DNA from: JBCCGL01 sp039029275
Lineage (GTDB): Bacteria; Pseudomonadota; Gammaproteobacteria; JBCCGL01
Reading direction: 5' to 3'
Length of the DNA: 64,000 bases
Assembly (NCBI GenBank): GCA_039029275.1
Contig: JBCCGL010000005.1
Location: 236,952 to 300,951 of the forward strand
Shown in pieces: positions 1 through 8,940 of the stretch. Position 1 is the stretch's first letter. Every line of letters begins with the position of its first letter. The position numbers were made by a program, and so were the translations under genes. The notes beneath the pieces are model-generated. The model saw only the letters and a program-made list of their open reading frames with translations, searched no databases and had not been told where the DNA came from.

Positions 1-57
1 ATCAAGATCGTGATGATGTTGTGGCTTGCGCCACATCGGGTGGTCATTCAATGCCAT
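1..57 (-). other. Left edge, possible gene start
   Basis: The first 132 bases, downstream of queF, hold no recognisable gene. On the minus strand an ATG at position 57 opens a frame that runs off the left edge after 19 codons and encodes a hydrophilic, His-rich start. On the plus strand frame 1 is open from the edge to a stop at about 127-129. Neither is recognised and no clear ribosome-binding site precedes the minus-strand ATG. Confidence 0.2.
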
Positions 58-132
58 GGAAGGACTCGTTATCAGTCGATTCAGTTCGGGGCAGATCCAG
101 GTGCTGCGCGGAGTTTAATGAAAATCTAACGT

Positions 133-600
133 TCAACCACGCCCCCGATATCCTGCAACGCCTTGATCGGGTGCCCAAACACCTGCGGGGAGTTCCCCGT
201 GCTGAAAAAACACATCGATAGGAATACCACCGCGTGGATACCAGTACCCACCAATGCGAAGCCATCTGGGATTCAGCTCGTCGACCAGTCTGCGTGCGAT
301 GCTGACGGTACAGTCTTCGTGAAATGCGCCGTGATTTCGAAACGAACCCAAAAACAGTTTTAGTGATTTGCTCTCTACCAGTTTTTCATTCGGCACGTAA
401 TCGATCACCAGATGCGCGAAATCCGGTTGGCCGGTTATTGGACACAGCGAGGTGAATTCCGGCGCGGTAAACCGGGTCACATAATCAACATCGCGTTGAG
501 GGTTTGGCACGGTTTCGAGCACCGCTTGTTCCGGCGACTGCGGCTGGATCGTGTCGCCACCCAGCTGCGTGAGGTTTTCGTAAATTGATTGATCGGTCAT
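133..600 (-). CDS. queF: preQ0 reductase QueF (short form)
   Basis: NADPH-dependent reduction of the nitrile of 7-cyano-7-deazaguanine (preQ0) to preQ1, the last step before insertion into tRNA in queuosine synthesis. The 155-residue protein is the unimodular T-fold form. Visible are the nucleophilic Cys53 in SLCPITGQPDF, Asp60 seven residues later, the family signature ESKSLK at 76-81 and HED at 94-96 with the substrate-binding Glu. It is the last of four same-strand que genes but lies 226 bp beyond queE, with a terminator-like hairpin between, so it may have its own promoter. Gammaproteobacteria commonly carry a bimodular QueF of about 280 residues, so the short form is notable. The product call is firm. 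Confidence 0.95.
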   Translation of the reverse strand: MTDQSIYENLTQLGGDTIQPQSPEQAVLETVPNPQRDVDYVTRFTAPEFTSLCPITGQPDFAHLVIDYVPNEKLVESKSLKLFLGSFRNHGAFHEDCTVSIARRLVDELNPRWLRIGGYWYPRGGIPIDVFFQHGELPAGVWAPDQGVAGYRGRG

Positions 601-684
601 GATTCTTTTCTGCTTGAAACCAGTTGAAAACAGACAACTAAAAAACGTTATCGAGGCAGGTTATGCAAGGCATAAAATTGATGA

Positions 685-707
685 AAAAACGGTCTGGAAC
701 CGTTTTT
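685..707 (-). terminator. Hairpin terminator after queE
   Basis: A perfect 9-bp inverted repeat, AAAAACGGT (685-693) and ACCGTTTTT (699-707), with a 5-nt loop. Read on the minus strand it is a hairpin followed by a run of six T, about 120 bp past the queE stop and 85 bp before queF. It fits a Rho-independent terminator for queCDE. Its A/T flanks could also make it work in the other direction. No preQ1 riboswitch was recognised around it. Confidence 0.55.
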
Positions 708-826
708 AGCGCCAGCCTCGTAGGGGTGAAGCGCATGGACGCGCTGAACACAAAGCGCAGTTTACACGGAGTAAATGAGCATTTTGAATCAATTTTTAAC
801 GCTGCAAAACCAACGTAGATAGTTTT

Positions 827-1546
827 TTATACACCGCGCTCATTGCCCCATAACTGCACATGCAACTGCGGCAACACGCGCACATTAAACCAATGTCGGG
901 AATTGACTTCATCGACCAGCCATCGCATTTTTGCATTCAGCGCATCGGGATCGACCGCTGCGTCACCGCTGCTTAGATTGCACGGCTGCAGTACGATCGG
1001 CAGTTGGGGGTGCGCGATGCGCCGCTCGCCAGCCCATTCGAGATCGCGCTCGTCCGCAACCACTATCTTTAACGATAGTGATGTATTGCTTCCCACAGCT
1101 TTAATGCACGCTGATAATTTTTCTGCATCGAATTTCATTTTTGACGACGGCGGCTTGGGGCTTAGCGTCATCGCATCGAGTTTGGAAAACCAGGGCTGCA
1201 GGACTGTGCCCTGCGTTTCCATCGCGAAGGTGAACCCTTTTTTGTGTCCAGCGTCAATTAACTCGTCCAGAGGTTGCATCGCCGGATTGCCGCCGGAAAG
1301 CGTAATCAAGATCGGCTGCCCGTGGCTGAGCTTCTCGACTTTTTCCAGCACTGCGCCCGCACTCATGGGTATCCAGTCCTTGCGATACTTTTTATCGACC
1401 GCGTAAAGCGTATCGCACCAACTGCAGCGAAAGTCACAGCCGCCGGTGCGGACAAAAACCGTGGGCTGGCCAATCAACGCGCCTTCGCCCTGAATCGTCG
1501 GGCCGAATATCTCGCTGATAAAAATCGTGTCGGTGGATGTGCTCAC
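827..1546 (-). CDS. queE: 7-carboxy-7-deazaguanine synthase QueE
   Basis: Radical-SAM enzyme that contracts the 6-carboxytetrahydropterin ring to 7-carboxy-7-deazaguanine in the preQ0 pathway. The N-terminal substrate loop (FGPTIQGEGALIGQPTVFVR) precedes the iron-sulfur motif C37-x3-C41-x2-C44 in GGCDFRCSWCDT, the spacing typical of radical-SAM enzymes. LSGGNPAM in mid-protein is the glycine-rich SAM-binding segment. Length is 239 residues. Its ATG overlaps the end of queD by 4 bp, so translation is probably coupled. Confidence 0.95.
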   Translation of the reverse strand: MSTSTDTIFISEIFGPTIQGEGALIGQPTVFVRTGGCDFRCSWCDTLYAVDKKYRKDWIPMSAGAVLEKVEKLSHGQPILITLSGGNPAMQPLDELIDAGHKKGFTFAMETQGTVLQPWFSKLDAMTLSPKPPSSKMKFDAEKLSACIKAVGSNTSLSLKIVVADERDLEWAGERRIAHPQLPIVLQPCNLSSGDAAVDPDALNAKMRWLVDEVNSRHWFNVRVLPQLHVQLWGNERGV

Positions 1547-1899
1547 GGGCGATATTCAGCGTTTGATTTTGGCGTTTCAGAAACGCAGACGGCGGAGACC
1601 TCTGGCCAACGCGCCTTGCACCAATCATAAAATGTCCTGGCCAGCTTTTCCGCGGTTGTGTTGTCGTCACCAAACACATCGTTTAGATGTCGATGATCAA
1701 CGTCATCGTTCAAATATTTTTTAAAAACATCCAACTCGCGATAGTCGCGCACAAATCCATGCTCGTTTAGTTCATTTGCGACAAGCTCGACGGTCACCAC
1801 ATAGTTGTGGCCGTGCATGCGCATGCACGGGTGGTCGTCGGCCAGACCGAAAAGTTGGTGCGAGGCGGAAAAATGAAATTCCTTGGTAATGCGAAACAC
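1543..1899 (-). CDS. queD: 6-carboxytetrahydropterin synthase QueD
   Basis: Converts 7,8-dihydroneopterin triphosphate to 6-carboxy-5,6,7,8-tetrahydropterin, the first dedicated step towards preQ0. The 118-residue protein has the zinc ligands His14, His29 and His31 (the C-x3-HGH motif CMRMHGH), with Cys25 as the catalytic cysteine, and a C-terminal ETPKSNAEY segment with the substrate-binding Glu. The start is GTG and overlaps the queC stop in the sequence TAGTG, which suggests translational coupling. Length and motifs match bacterial QueD. Confidence 0.95.
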   Translation of the reverse strand: MFRITKEFHFSASHQLFGLADDHPCMRMHGHNYVVTVELVANELNEHGFVRDYRELDVFKKYLNDDVDHRHLNDVFGDDNTTAEKLARTFYDWCKARWPEVSAVCVSETPKSNAEYRP

Positions 1900-2609
1900 T
1901 ACGTGACCCTGTTGCTTTCGTGATCCGCGACTGCCTGCTTCCAGAAATCTGGATCTAGGTACTCGGTTGGATCAACAACACCCGCGAGAGAAAATGCCTC
2001 GCGCCGCTCCACGCAGGTGCCGCAGCGCCCGCAGTGATCTGCGCCGCCCTTGTAGCACGACCAAGTTTCAGTGATTGGCACACCAAATTCTTCGGCCTGC
2101 CGCGCTATCTCGGTTTTATCGGTGTTTACAAACGGTGCTAATAGATCGACATCGTGAACGCCATCGAGCGCGAGTTTCTGCATCGCGCGAACGCTGTCGA
2201 TAAAGTCCGGGCGGCAGTCCGGATAGATAAAGTGATCGCCGCCGTGCACGGCGATGGCGACGGCATCGCACGCACGCGCCGCCGCTACGCCAAAGGCAAT
2301 CGTCAGCATGATTGCGTTGCGATTCGGAACCACGGTCACGCGCATGCTCTCCTCTTCGTAGTGACCGTCCGGTACGTCGACATCATCGGTGAGGGCTGAA
2401 CCGCTGAGGCGCTGACCAACATGGCGGATATCGATAATTTCGTGCGGCACGCGCAGGGCGCTGGCACAGCGCGCGGCATAGTCGAGCTCAACGGTATGGC
2501 GTTGCCCGTAGTCGAACGACACGAGCACATTGAGGTCAGTCTCGCGCGCCATTTTGTAGGCGAGAGTGACCGAGTCGAGTCCGCCGGAGCAGACGACAAG
2601 CGTTTTCAT
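1899..2609 (-). CDS. queC: 7-cyano-7-deazaguanine synthase QueC
   Basis: ATP-dependent conversion of 7-carboxy-7-deazaguanine to preQ0. The N-terminal SGGLDS (8-13) is the PP-loop that binds ATP. The C-terminal CYKGGADHCGRCGTC cluster gives the four zinc-binding cysteines. Length is 236 residues, as usual for the family. It is the first gene of queC-queD-queE. A good Shine-Dalgarno (GAGGAGA) stands just before the ATG. The 235-bp gap to the divergent small gene at 2845 should hold the promoter. Confidence 0.95.
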   Translation of the reverse strand: MKTLVVCSGGLDSVTLAYKMARETDLNVLVSFDYGQRHTVELDYAARCASALRVPHEIIDIRHVGQRLSGSALTDDVDVPDGHYEEESMRVTVVPNRNAIMLTIAFGVAAARACDAVAIAVHGGDHFIYPDCRPDFIDSVRAMQKLALDGVHDVDLLAPFVNTDKTEIARQAEEFGVPITETWSCYKGGADHCGRCGTCVERREAFSLAGVVDPTEYLDPDFWKQAVADHESNRVT

Positions 2610-2844
2610 GATGTCTCCTCGCCGGCAAAATAGGCCGACGACTCAATTCCTGCCAGAACCGTGATCGGTAAGGCGTGCGCGGATTTTACATCAAATTGGA
2701 CAATCCGTTTAACGGTTCGAATTAACCGACGAAGGAACGAATTTCAGACAAGCGGTAATCAGTGTTCCAAGAATCCGATTTACTCGACAAAAATGACGTT
2801 GCAGTATTTGCGTTAATGCTGCAAACAAAAACCGGGGTATCTCC

Positions 2845-3030
2845 ATGTTGAAGTTCGAGCCTGATGAGGTGTATCAGGACAGCCAAGAAAGCCCAGCCTA
2901 CGCGTTCGTTTCCGTCAATTTGGGCCAGCGAGGTCAGAGCAATAAGGGGTTACGCATCGCCGTCATTGGCGACACCACATTTGAGGCTGTCGAACTACGC
3001 GAGCATGTTCTCGATAAATTAAACGAGTGA
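2845..3030 (+). CDS. Small hypothetical protein, 61 aa
   Basis: Not recognised. A 61-residue acidic protein with a hydrophobic centre (GLRIAVIGDTTFEAVELREHVLDKL) that looks like a small strand-helix fold rather than a membrane peptide. It is divergent from queC and its stop lies 8 bp from the convergent MFS gene. The sensible composition and the snug fit between neighbours favour a real gene, but the ribosome-binding site is weak and no family supports it. Confidence 0.5.
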   Translation: MLKFEPDEVYQDSQESPAYAFVSVNLGQRGQSNKGLRIAVIGDTTFEAVELREHVLDKLNE

Positions 3031-3038
3031 CTAATCTC

Positions 3039-4250
3039 TTACCTTAACGCTCGCACAAACGGCACTGTGAAGAGCACACACAGGGCTGCAAATGCGAAAC
3101 ACACATCCCGCATCGAAAACCCCGAATCGAGCATAACACCCACTGTCACCGGGCCAATGGCCGATGCAAAAACGGTTAGCGCCGTCATCAGTGATTTGAT
3201 CGCACCGAGGTATTTTGCCCCGTAAAGCTCGGCCCACATGGCGGTTGATCCGGTAAAGTACAAGCCGGTGTTGAGGCCGAGACAAATCATGTAAGGAATC
3301 AGCAGCCAATGCGACTGCGCAGGGCCGACGATTATGAGCGCTGCAACCATCGGCATCAGAAACCACGGCATGACTTTTGTTGCGCTAAAGCGGTCGATAA
3401 TCGGGCCGGAACCAAGCGAAGTTGCGATGGTGACGAAGGCGTACAAGCCGTAATTGCCGGTGACCCATTCGGCCGACCAACCCTTGTGCTCGGCCAGCGT
3501 CAGATGATGAAAGAACAGCGCGGTGCCGATCATCGACGGCAGCATCAGTGCCGGTGTCATCAGGTAAAAACGTTTTTCTGCCAGTACCTGTCGACGGGTA
3601 TAGCCGCTGCTGTCGGGATTGTCGATTGCCTGCCGCTGAAGTTTTGCAGAGTGCGCGATATCTCGATCCGACTGGCCGCGCAGTAAGCAAAGCGCGATTG
3701 GGATAATCGCCAGCACACCCAGCGCTGTAACCAGATACGCATCGCGCCATCCGAGCGCGGCGATACCGATCACGGCGGAGACCGGCAGGATGGCCTCGCC
3801 GACCGAAAACCCCATCGATGACACCGCAATCGCCTTGCCGCGATGGCTGTCGAAATACCGCGCCATCGACGTTGACCCGGTCAGGCTTGTGAGCCCTTGC
3901 CCAAACTGGCGCAGCAGGAAAACAGCGACGACGATAAACCAAACGGAGTTCACCTGACTGATTGCGGTGCACGCGACTGCCAGACCCACAAGCGTCGCTA
4001 CCGCAAACGCGCGCAGGTCTATACGGTCGAGCAGCTGGCCGCTCCAGGGCAAAAGGATAGCGCTGATCAGGGTTCCGATCATATACAGTGAGCCCCACTC
4101 GGTATGGCTTAGGCCAAAGTCAGCGCGAATGCCGGGGCCAAAAATACCAATGAAATAGGTTTGCCCCGCGCTCGATGTAAAACACATTAAAAAGCCAAAC
4201 GCCAGAAATCGGGTGTTCGTGCGCGCAAAGTGTACGTAGTCGACTAGCAA
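3039..4250 (-). CDS. MFS transporter, MCT/OFA-like
   Basis: Inner-membrane secondary transporter of 403 residues with about twelve hydrophobic segments. The segment RYFDSHRGKAIAVSSMGFSV after the fourth helix and the loop with DRIDLRA resemble the monocarboxylate-transporter/oxalate-formate-antiporter branch, so a small carboxylate is a plausible substrate (inference). The start is TTG. The first ATG inside the frame falls within helix 1, which supports the upstream start. It is monocistronic and divergent from the PLP enzyme at 4460 across 209 bp. Confidence 0.85.
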   Translation of the reverse strand: MLVDYVHFARTNTRFLAFGFLMCFTSSAGQTYFIGIFGPGIRADFGLSHTEWGSLYMIGTLISAILLPWSGQLLDRIDLRAFAVATLVGLAVACTAISQVNSVWFIVVAVFLLRQFGQGLTSLTGSTSMARYFDSHRGKAIAVSSMGFSVGEAILPVSAVIGIAALGWRDAYLVTALGVLAIIPIALCLLRGQSDRDIAHSAKLQRQAIDNPDSSGYTRRQVLAEKRFYLMTPALMLPSMIGTALFFHHLTLAEHKGWSAEWVTGNYGLYAFVTIATSLGSGPIIDRFSATKVMPWFLMPMVAALIIVGPAQSHWLLIPYMICLGLNTGLYFTGSTAMWAELYGAKYLGAIKSLMTALTVFASAIGPVTVGVMLDSGFSMRDVCFAFAALCVLFTVPFVRALR

Positions 4251-4374
4251 ATCAGTAGGTTCCGGCTCGGCATTGGGAGGGTCGGCTGCGCGGGGATTGT
4301 AGGGGTGCGAAATGCCGAATGGAACTGCTATTTTTAACTCTCACGCGCGCAGTTATTGTGACGGTATACGTTTT

Positions 4375-4392
4375 TGGAATAAACATATTCCA
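4375..4392. promoter_or_regulatory. Dyad TGGAATA-N4-TATTCCA
   Basis: A perfect 7-bp inverted repeat with a 4-nt spacer, centred about 77 bp upstream of the trans-sulfuration gene at 4460 and about 130 bp upstream of the divergent MFS gene. Size and position fit an operator for a dimeric regulator. The regulator is not known and no SAM riboswitch was recognised here. Confidence 0.35.
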
Positions 4393-4459
4393 CACCTGTT
4401 TTTACACGTCAGGCCGGTGCTAGAATGCGATTCGCTTTTCAATCGACACAGGATCTTTT

Positions 4460-5626
4460 ATGAGCGCTGACGACCAAGATTTCAAAACCCGCGAAGTCCA
4501 TGCAGGTGTCTCTCCAGACCCTGTTACCGGCGCGATTCTTACTCCTATCTATCAATCGACGACTTACGTGCAGGAGTCGGTCGATCAATACCTTGAGAAA
4601 GGCTTTTCCTATAGCCGTTCGGGCAATCCAACCGTTGTCGCGCTGGAAAACAAAATAACCGCGCTCGAGGGCGGCGTGGGGAGCCTGTGTTTCGCTACCG
4701 GCATGGCGGCGACCAGCTGCACGCTGGTAGGGATGGTAGGGACGGGTGATCATGTGATCCTGTCTGATGTGGTTTACGGCGGCACGCACCGCGTCAGCAC
4801 CAAAGTGTTGAATCGCTGGGGGCTGGAAGTGACGTTTGTGGACACCTCAGACGCGGCGAACGTCAAAAATGCGATTCAATCCAATACCAAACTGATCTTC
4901 ACAGAGACACCCGCCAACCCCACGCTGAAGCTGACCGATATTGCCGCAGTTTCAGAAGTCGCCAAAGCGGCGGGGATTCCGCATGTGGTCGACAACACGT
5001 TCCTGACGCCGTACTACCAGCGACCGCTCGAACTCGGTGCAGACATCACTCTGCACAGCACAACCAAGTTTATGGAAGGCCACAATATTAGCGTGGGCGG
5101 TTCGATAAGCTGCGCGAATCAGGAACATCTGGAAAAAATTATGTTCGTGCGCAACTGTCTCGGCTCGAACATGTCGCCGCAGGTTGCGTTCTACACCCTG
5201 CAAGGCTGCAAAACCATGAGCACCCGCCTCGAAGCGCAATCTGCGAATGCGCTTGAAGTCGCGCGATTTCTGGAAACGCACGACATGGTCGAGCGCGTCG
5301 CCTATCCCGGTCTTGATTCCTTTGCGCAAAAAGAACTGGCAGACCGACAAGCCAGCGGGCATGGTTCGATGCTGTGGTTCGAAGTGAAAGGTGGTGTTGC
5401 ATCGGGCAAAAAACTGATGGATACCCTGCAGCTATGGAGCCTCGCGGAGAACCTCGGTTCGGTCGAGTCACTGGTCACCCATTCGGTTACCATGACCCAC
5501 GCCGACATGCCGCGTGAGGAGCGCATGGCGGCAGGGATCACCGATGGATTGGTGCGATTGTCCGCCGGCCTTGAATCCGCCGATGATCTAATTGCCGATC
5601 TCAAACAGGCGCTTGACGGTTTGTAA
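4460..5626 (+). CDS. Cys/Met metabolism PLP enzyme (CGS-like)
   Basis: PLP-dependent trans-sulfuration enzyme of the cystathionine gamma-synthase / cystathionine gamma-lyase / O-succinylhomoserine sulfhydrylase family. Visible are YSRSGNPT (51-58), Asp178 in VVDNT that contacts the pyridine nitrogen, and the Schiff-base Lys203 in LHSTTKFMEGH. Length of 388 is normal. Sequence alone does not separate synthase, lyase and sulfhydrylase. A second paralogue lies at 8941, so the two probably divide the labour in homocysteine/cysteine interconversion. The gene is transcribed alone behind the 4375 dyad. Confidence 0.85.
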   Translation: MSADDQDFKTREVHAGVSPDPVTGAILTPIYQSTTYVQESVDQYLEKGFSYSRSGNPTVVALENKITALEGGVGSLCFATGMAATSCTLVGMVGTGDHVILSDVVYGGTHRVSTKVLNRWGLEVTFVDTSDAANVKNAIQSNTKLIFTETPANPTLKLTDIAAVSEVAKAAGIPHVVDNTFLTPYYQRPLELGADITLHSTTKFMEGHNISVGGSISCANQEHLEKIMFVRNCLGSNMSPQVAFYTLQGCKTMSTRLEAQSANALEVARFLETHDMVERVAYPGLDSFAQKELADRQASGHGSMLWFEVKGGVASGKKLMDTLQLWSLAENLGSVESLVTHSVTMTHADMPREERMAAGITDGLVRLSAGLESADDLIADLKQALDGL

Positions 5627-5799
5627 TCGGTGAAATTTCCGGGTATCGAAATTTTTCCGCTTCTTATTTCCAAAGGTTCTGTCGAGCCGGGCTCTGACTA
5701 TCGCCAACACACCGTTTAGTGCGGTTAACAGCGATTCTGGAGCGTTGCGTTGCTGCCGCTTGCGTGACGAGCGCGGGCCTAATCTACGCCAAGAGCCCG

Positions 5800-6666
5800 T
5801 TATAAAGCCGAGAGCAATGCGTGGATCAGGGGATTCTGGCTGTCGGCGTCATGCGTCACGATCGAGAAGCGTCGGCTGAGATCCATCGGCGATCTCAGGA
5901 CAACAAACTCCCCTGAATTCACTTCCTCGGTAATCGACAAACTGGAAAGGCAGCCGATCCCCAGGCCCGATTTGACGGACTGTTTGATCGCGTCCTGCCG
6001 CTCCAGGATCAGCGACGAACGCACTTGACCTCCCAGGCGTTGTAGCTCGACTTCGAAAACCGTGCGCGTTCCAGAGCCCGGTTCGCGCAGTATCCAACGG
6101 TGTTGACCGATTTCATCGACGTCGATAACACCCGCTTTTGCCAGCGGGTAGTCGGCGTGACAAAACAATACCAGGCTATCCTCGCGCCAGGGCTGCATAT
6201 GCAGCTCGGTCGGTGGGCATGGACCTTCAATAAATCCGATCAGCGCCTGACCTCTCTCGAGTGTTTGTATGACCGATTGGGTATTCGTGATGGCGATGTG
6301 CGGTGAAATATCCGGGTATTTTTGCAGCAGCCTCGCGACCGCCCCGGGAAGGATATAGGAAGCGATTGTCAGGCTCGCCGCGATACGTAAAGCGCCACGA
6401 AGCGACATCACGTTGGGGTTTTTAAGCGTATCGACGACGCCCAGAATTTGCCGAATCTTGGGCAAGACACTGTTGCCGTCGTCGGTTATTTTCAGTTCTC
6501 TTCCCTCTCGAGTGAAAAGGCGGTAGTCCAAAATCTGTTCCAATTCCCGCAGCGATTGACTCGCAGCTGATTGGCTTAGCGATTGCTCTTCCGCAGCCTG
6601 TGTCAGTCTCCCGAGTCGGGCTGTGGCTTCAAAAATCCGGAGCTGCCGGGTTGTTACGTTAATCAT
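5800..6666 (-). CDS. LysR regulator, YeiE/CysL-like
   Basis: LysR-type transcriptional regulator of 288 residues with an N-terminal winged helix-turn-helix (about 1-65, with SQSAASQSLRELEQIL as the recognition region) and a periplasmic-binding-like effector domain (about 90-288). It is divergent from a YeiH-family membrane protein 100 bp away, the arrangement of E. coli yeiE/yeiH, and related CysL/YeiE regulators respond to sulfur status or sulfite. The shared intergenic region holds an AT-rich palindrome at 6702. Assignment to the YeiE group rests mainly on context. Confidence 0.85.
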   Translation of the reverse strand: MINVTTRQLRIFEATARLGRLTQAAEEQSLSQSAASQSLRELEQILDYRLFTREGRELKITDDGNSVLPKIRQILGVVDTLKNPNVMSLRGALRIAASLTIASYILPGAVARLLQKYPDISPHIAITNTQSVIQTLERGQALIGFIEGPCPPTELHMQPWREDSLVLFCHADYPLAKAGVIDVDEIGQHRWILREPGSGTRTVFEVELQRLGGQVRSSLILERQDAIKQSVKSGLGIGCLSSLSITEEVNSGEFVVLRSPMDLSRRFSIVTHDADSQNPLIHALLSAL

Positions 6667-6701
6667 TCGGTTTTACTTATGAATCTGATGAATAATATCC
6701 A

Positions 6702-6715
6702 TTATATTTATATAA
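6702..6715. promoter_or_regulatory. Candidate LysR operator
   Basis: Palindrome TTATAT-TT-ATATAA in the 99-bp region between the divergent LysR and YeiH genes, 36 bp from the LysR start and 51 bp from the YeiH start. LysR regulators typically bind AT-rich interrupted dyads in such gaps. This can also be read as a chance AT-rich stretch or a -10 region. Confidence 0.35.
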
Positions 6716-6765
6716 CGAACTGATTAAAAATTCCCGCACATTTTTGATTCTGGCAGCGCTGAACT

Positions 6766-7749
6766 GTGCCGAGTTTTGTAATCTTGCCTTTGATCGCTTT
6801 GACGGCGATGTGGCTGTCCCGATTTCCGGAGGTGGCGAGTGTAGGGCTAAGCCCCTTACCGCTGGCGATTCTGCTGGGGATTGTTTGGGGACACGTAAAT
6901 TGGCGTCCCGCAACTGATCGAGAACACGCCTTCTCTTTGTTTTGTCAGCAGAAGTGCCTGCGCGCAGGGATAATTTTGCTCGGTTTAAGCTTGAGCTTTC
7001 AGCAAATTCTCGGCGTAGGCTGGGAAACCGTATTACTCAATTGCATTGTCATCGTATCGGTGATCGGTTTGGGAGTATTAGTCGGTCTCCGCTTGTTGGG
7101 ATTGCCACGTGATCTGGCCATATTGATTTCAACCGGGAGCGCCATTTGCGGTGCAGCAGCGGTTTTGGCCACCGATTCTTCACTGAAATCGCAACAACAA
7201 TATGTCACGGTTTCAATCGCCACAGTTGTGCTGTTCGGCACGCTTGCAATGTTCTTTTATCCGCTCGTTTACCCCTACGCAGGAATGGATGAACAGGCAT
7301 TTGGTATTTACATCGGCAGTACCGTGCACGAAGTGGCACAGGCCGTGGCGGCGGGCGACTTGATCAGCCCGGAAGCGTTGCATACCGCCGTCGTCACCAA
7401 GCTGATTCGTGTCATGTTACTCGCACCTTTTATCATAATGCTGGGCTTCTGGCTCAGCAGACAATCGGCGACTGAAGGTTCAACAACCCGGAATATCGTG
7501 ATTCCATGGTTTGTATTGGGTTTTATCGCGATGGCGGCGGTGAACTCGTTTTGGGTTTTGCCTTCAGGCGTCACTGAAGTTGCGAACAAATCAAGCCAAT
7601 TTCTATTAGCTCTGGCGATGGCTGCGCTCGGCACCAAAACACACTGGCACTTGATTAAAAACGCCGGCGGCAAACCGCTACTGCTGGCTTTCATTTTGTT
7701 TACGTTTTTAATCGCCGGCGGATATGTCTTAAATACGCTTATTTTCTGA
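6766..7749 (+). CDS. YeiH/UPF0324 sulfate-exporter-family protein
   Basis: Integral membrane protein of 327 residues with about ten hydrophobic segments. Family features are SLSFQQILGVG, the stretch LPRDLAILISTGSAICGAAAV and GSTVHEVAQAVAAG. This is the YeiH/UPF0324 (COG2855) family, which includes TauZ, a candidate exporter of sulfite or sulfate formed from sulfonates (from memory). The start is GTG, and an in-frame TGA two codons earlier rules out a longer N-terminus. The divergent LysR partner suggests inducer-controlled expression. A role in exporting sulfite made by the desulfinase-like protein at 31930 is inference. Confidence 0.85.
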   Translation: MPSFVILPLIALTAMWLSRFPEVASVGLSPLPLAILLGIVWGHVNWRPATDREHAFSLFCQQKCLRAGIILLGLSLSFQQILGVGWETVLLNCIVIVSVIGLGVLVGLRLLGLPRDLAILISTGSAICGAAAVLATDSSLKSQQQYVTVSIATVVLFGTLAMFFYPLVYPYAGMDEQAFGIYIGSTVHEVAQAVAAGDLISPEALHTAVVTKLIRVMLLAPFIIMLGFWLSRQSATEGSTTRNIVIPWFVLGFIAMAAVNSFWVLPSGVTEVANKSSQFLLALAMAALGTKTHWHLIKNAGGKPLLLAFILFTFLIAGGYVLNTLIF

Positions 7750-7863
7750 TTTTTTTTACCGCTGATCTCGCGCACGGTGCATCTTTTTGCGCTTACATCC
7801 GCCGCCGCCTTGAACTAAAATTCGCGCTTTTCCGAAACAAACAAGCAGTCGGCACAAGATAAA

Positions 7864-8751
7864 TTGACGAGCGTCAGCGACCCAGATCAGCGCAAGCATA
7901 ATCTGACCGGCAGTCTTTGGATGATCGGTTCGATGGCGGGTTTCGCTATCGAAGATTCGTTGATCAAACTTGCGACGAGATCGATCCCGATTGGCGAAGT
8001 CCTGATTCTTTTTGGCCTTGGGGGCATGCTGATTTATTCGGGCATTTTGCGGTTCAAGGGTGAATCGGTTTTTCACCCCGATGTGTTGTCTCGCCCAATG
8101 ATCATCCGCTTTGGATTCGAGATAACCGGTCGGCTGTTTTACACCCTCGCGATCGCACTGATCCCCTTATCGGTGGCCACGGTTATCTTGCAAGCCACGC
8201 CGCTTGTTGTGGTCGCCTGCGCTGTAGTCGTGTTTGGAGAAAAGGTGGGCTGGCGCAGGTGGGCAGCCATTTTCATCGGGCTCGTTGGTGTAATTGTAAT
8301 CGTCCAACCGGGCGCAGGCGGGTTCTCGAATTTAACGGTACTCGCCATCGTCGGCATGCTCGGATTCGCCGGGCGAGATCTGGCCAGCAGGATTGCGCCC
8401 AGAACGATTAGCACAGCTCACCTTGGCGTTTACGGATTTCTGGCGATTGTCGTCGCGGGAATTGTTTACTCCATTTGGGCCAACACGCCACTGGTTATGC
8501 CAGACGGAAAAACCGCTTTGTTTGTTATCGGCGCAACTGTCTTCGGTGTGTTCGGTTATTCCTGTTTGATGAAAGCAATGAAAACCGGAGAGGTTTCAGC
8601 GGTCACGCCGTTTCGCTATACCCGATTACTTTTTGGCGTAGCGTTGGGCTTGCTGCTGTTTGGTGAGTCTTTAACGCCGGCGATGGTTTTTGGCTCTATT
8701 CTCATTGTGGTATCCGGCCTGTTCATCGTTTGGCGAGGTAAACGCGTATAA
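7864..8751 (+). CDS. EamA/DMT-family transporter
   Basis: Drug/metabolite transporter of 295 residues with ten predicted helices in two EamA repeats (about 20-145 and 165-292). The second repeat ends with FRYTRLLFGVALGLLLFGE, a typical EamA helix 9. The start is TTG (SVSDPDQRK cytoplasmic tail); ATG at 7921 would start inside helix 1. Substrate unknown. It is in the same direction as the YeiH gene, 114 bp downstream. Confidence 0.85.
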   Translation: MTSVSDPDQRKHNLTGSLWMIGSMAGFAIEDSLIKLATRSIPIGEVLILFGLGGMLIYSGILRFKGESVFHPDVLSRPMIIRFGFEITGRLFYTLAIALIPLSVATVILQATPLVVVACAVVVFGEKVGWRRWAAIFIGLVGVIVIVQPGAGGFSNLTVLAIVGMLGFAGRDLASRIAPRTISTAHLGVYGFLAIVVAGIVYSIWANTPLVMPDGKTALFVIGATVFGVFGYSCLMKAMKTGEVSAVTPFRYTRLLFGVALGLLLFGESLTPAMVFGSILIVVSGLFIVWRGKRV

Positions 8752-8940
8752 CAAGTTCGCTGACCAAAACTGCTCGCGGCTTGCATGACGGTTCCGGTCT
8801 GCTCAAAGGTGCATTTAACCCGCGAATACGGGATAATCGCGCGTCTTTTGCGGCACGCCATGAGTCCCGCATTGCCACGACCACCATAGATTAACCCGAC
8901 GGTTCACGAACACCGGTTGGTATAAATAACGAGCAAAAAA

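Noticed and set aside
601..826. Possible preQ1 riboswitch in the queE-queF gap
   Set aside because: Neither the compact preQ1-I pseudoknot consensus nor a preQ1-II-like layout was recognised; the hairpin fits a terminator.
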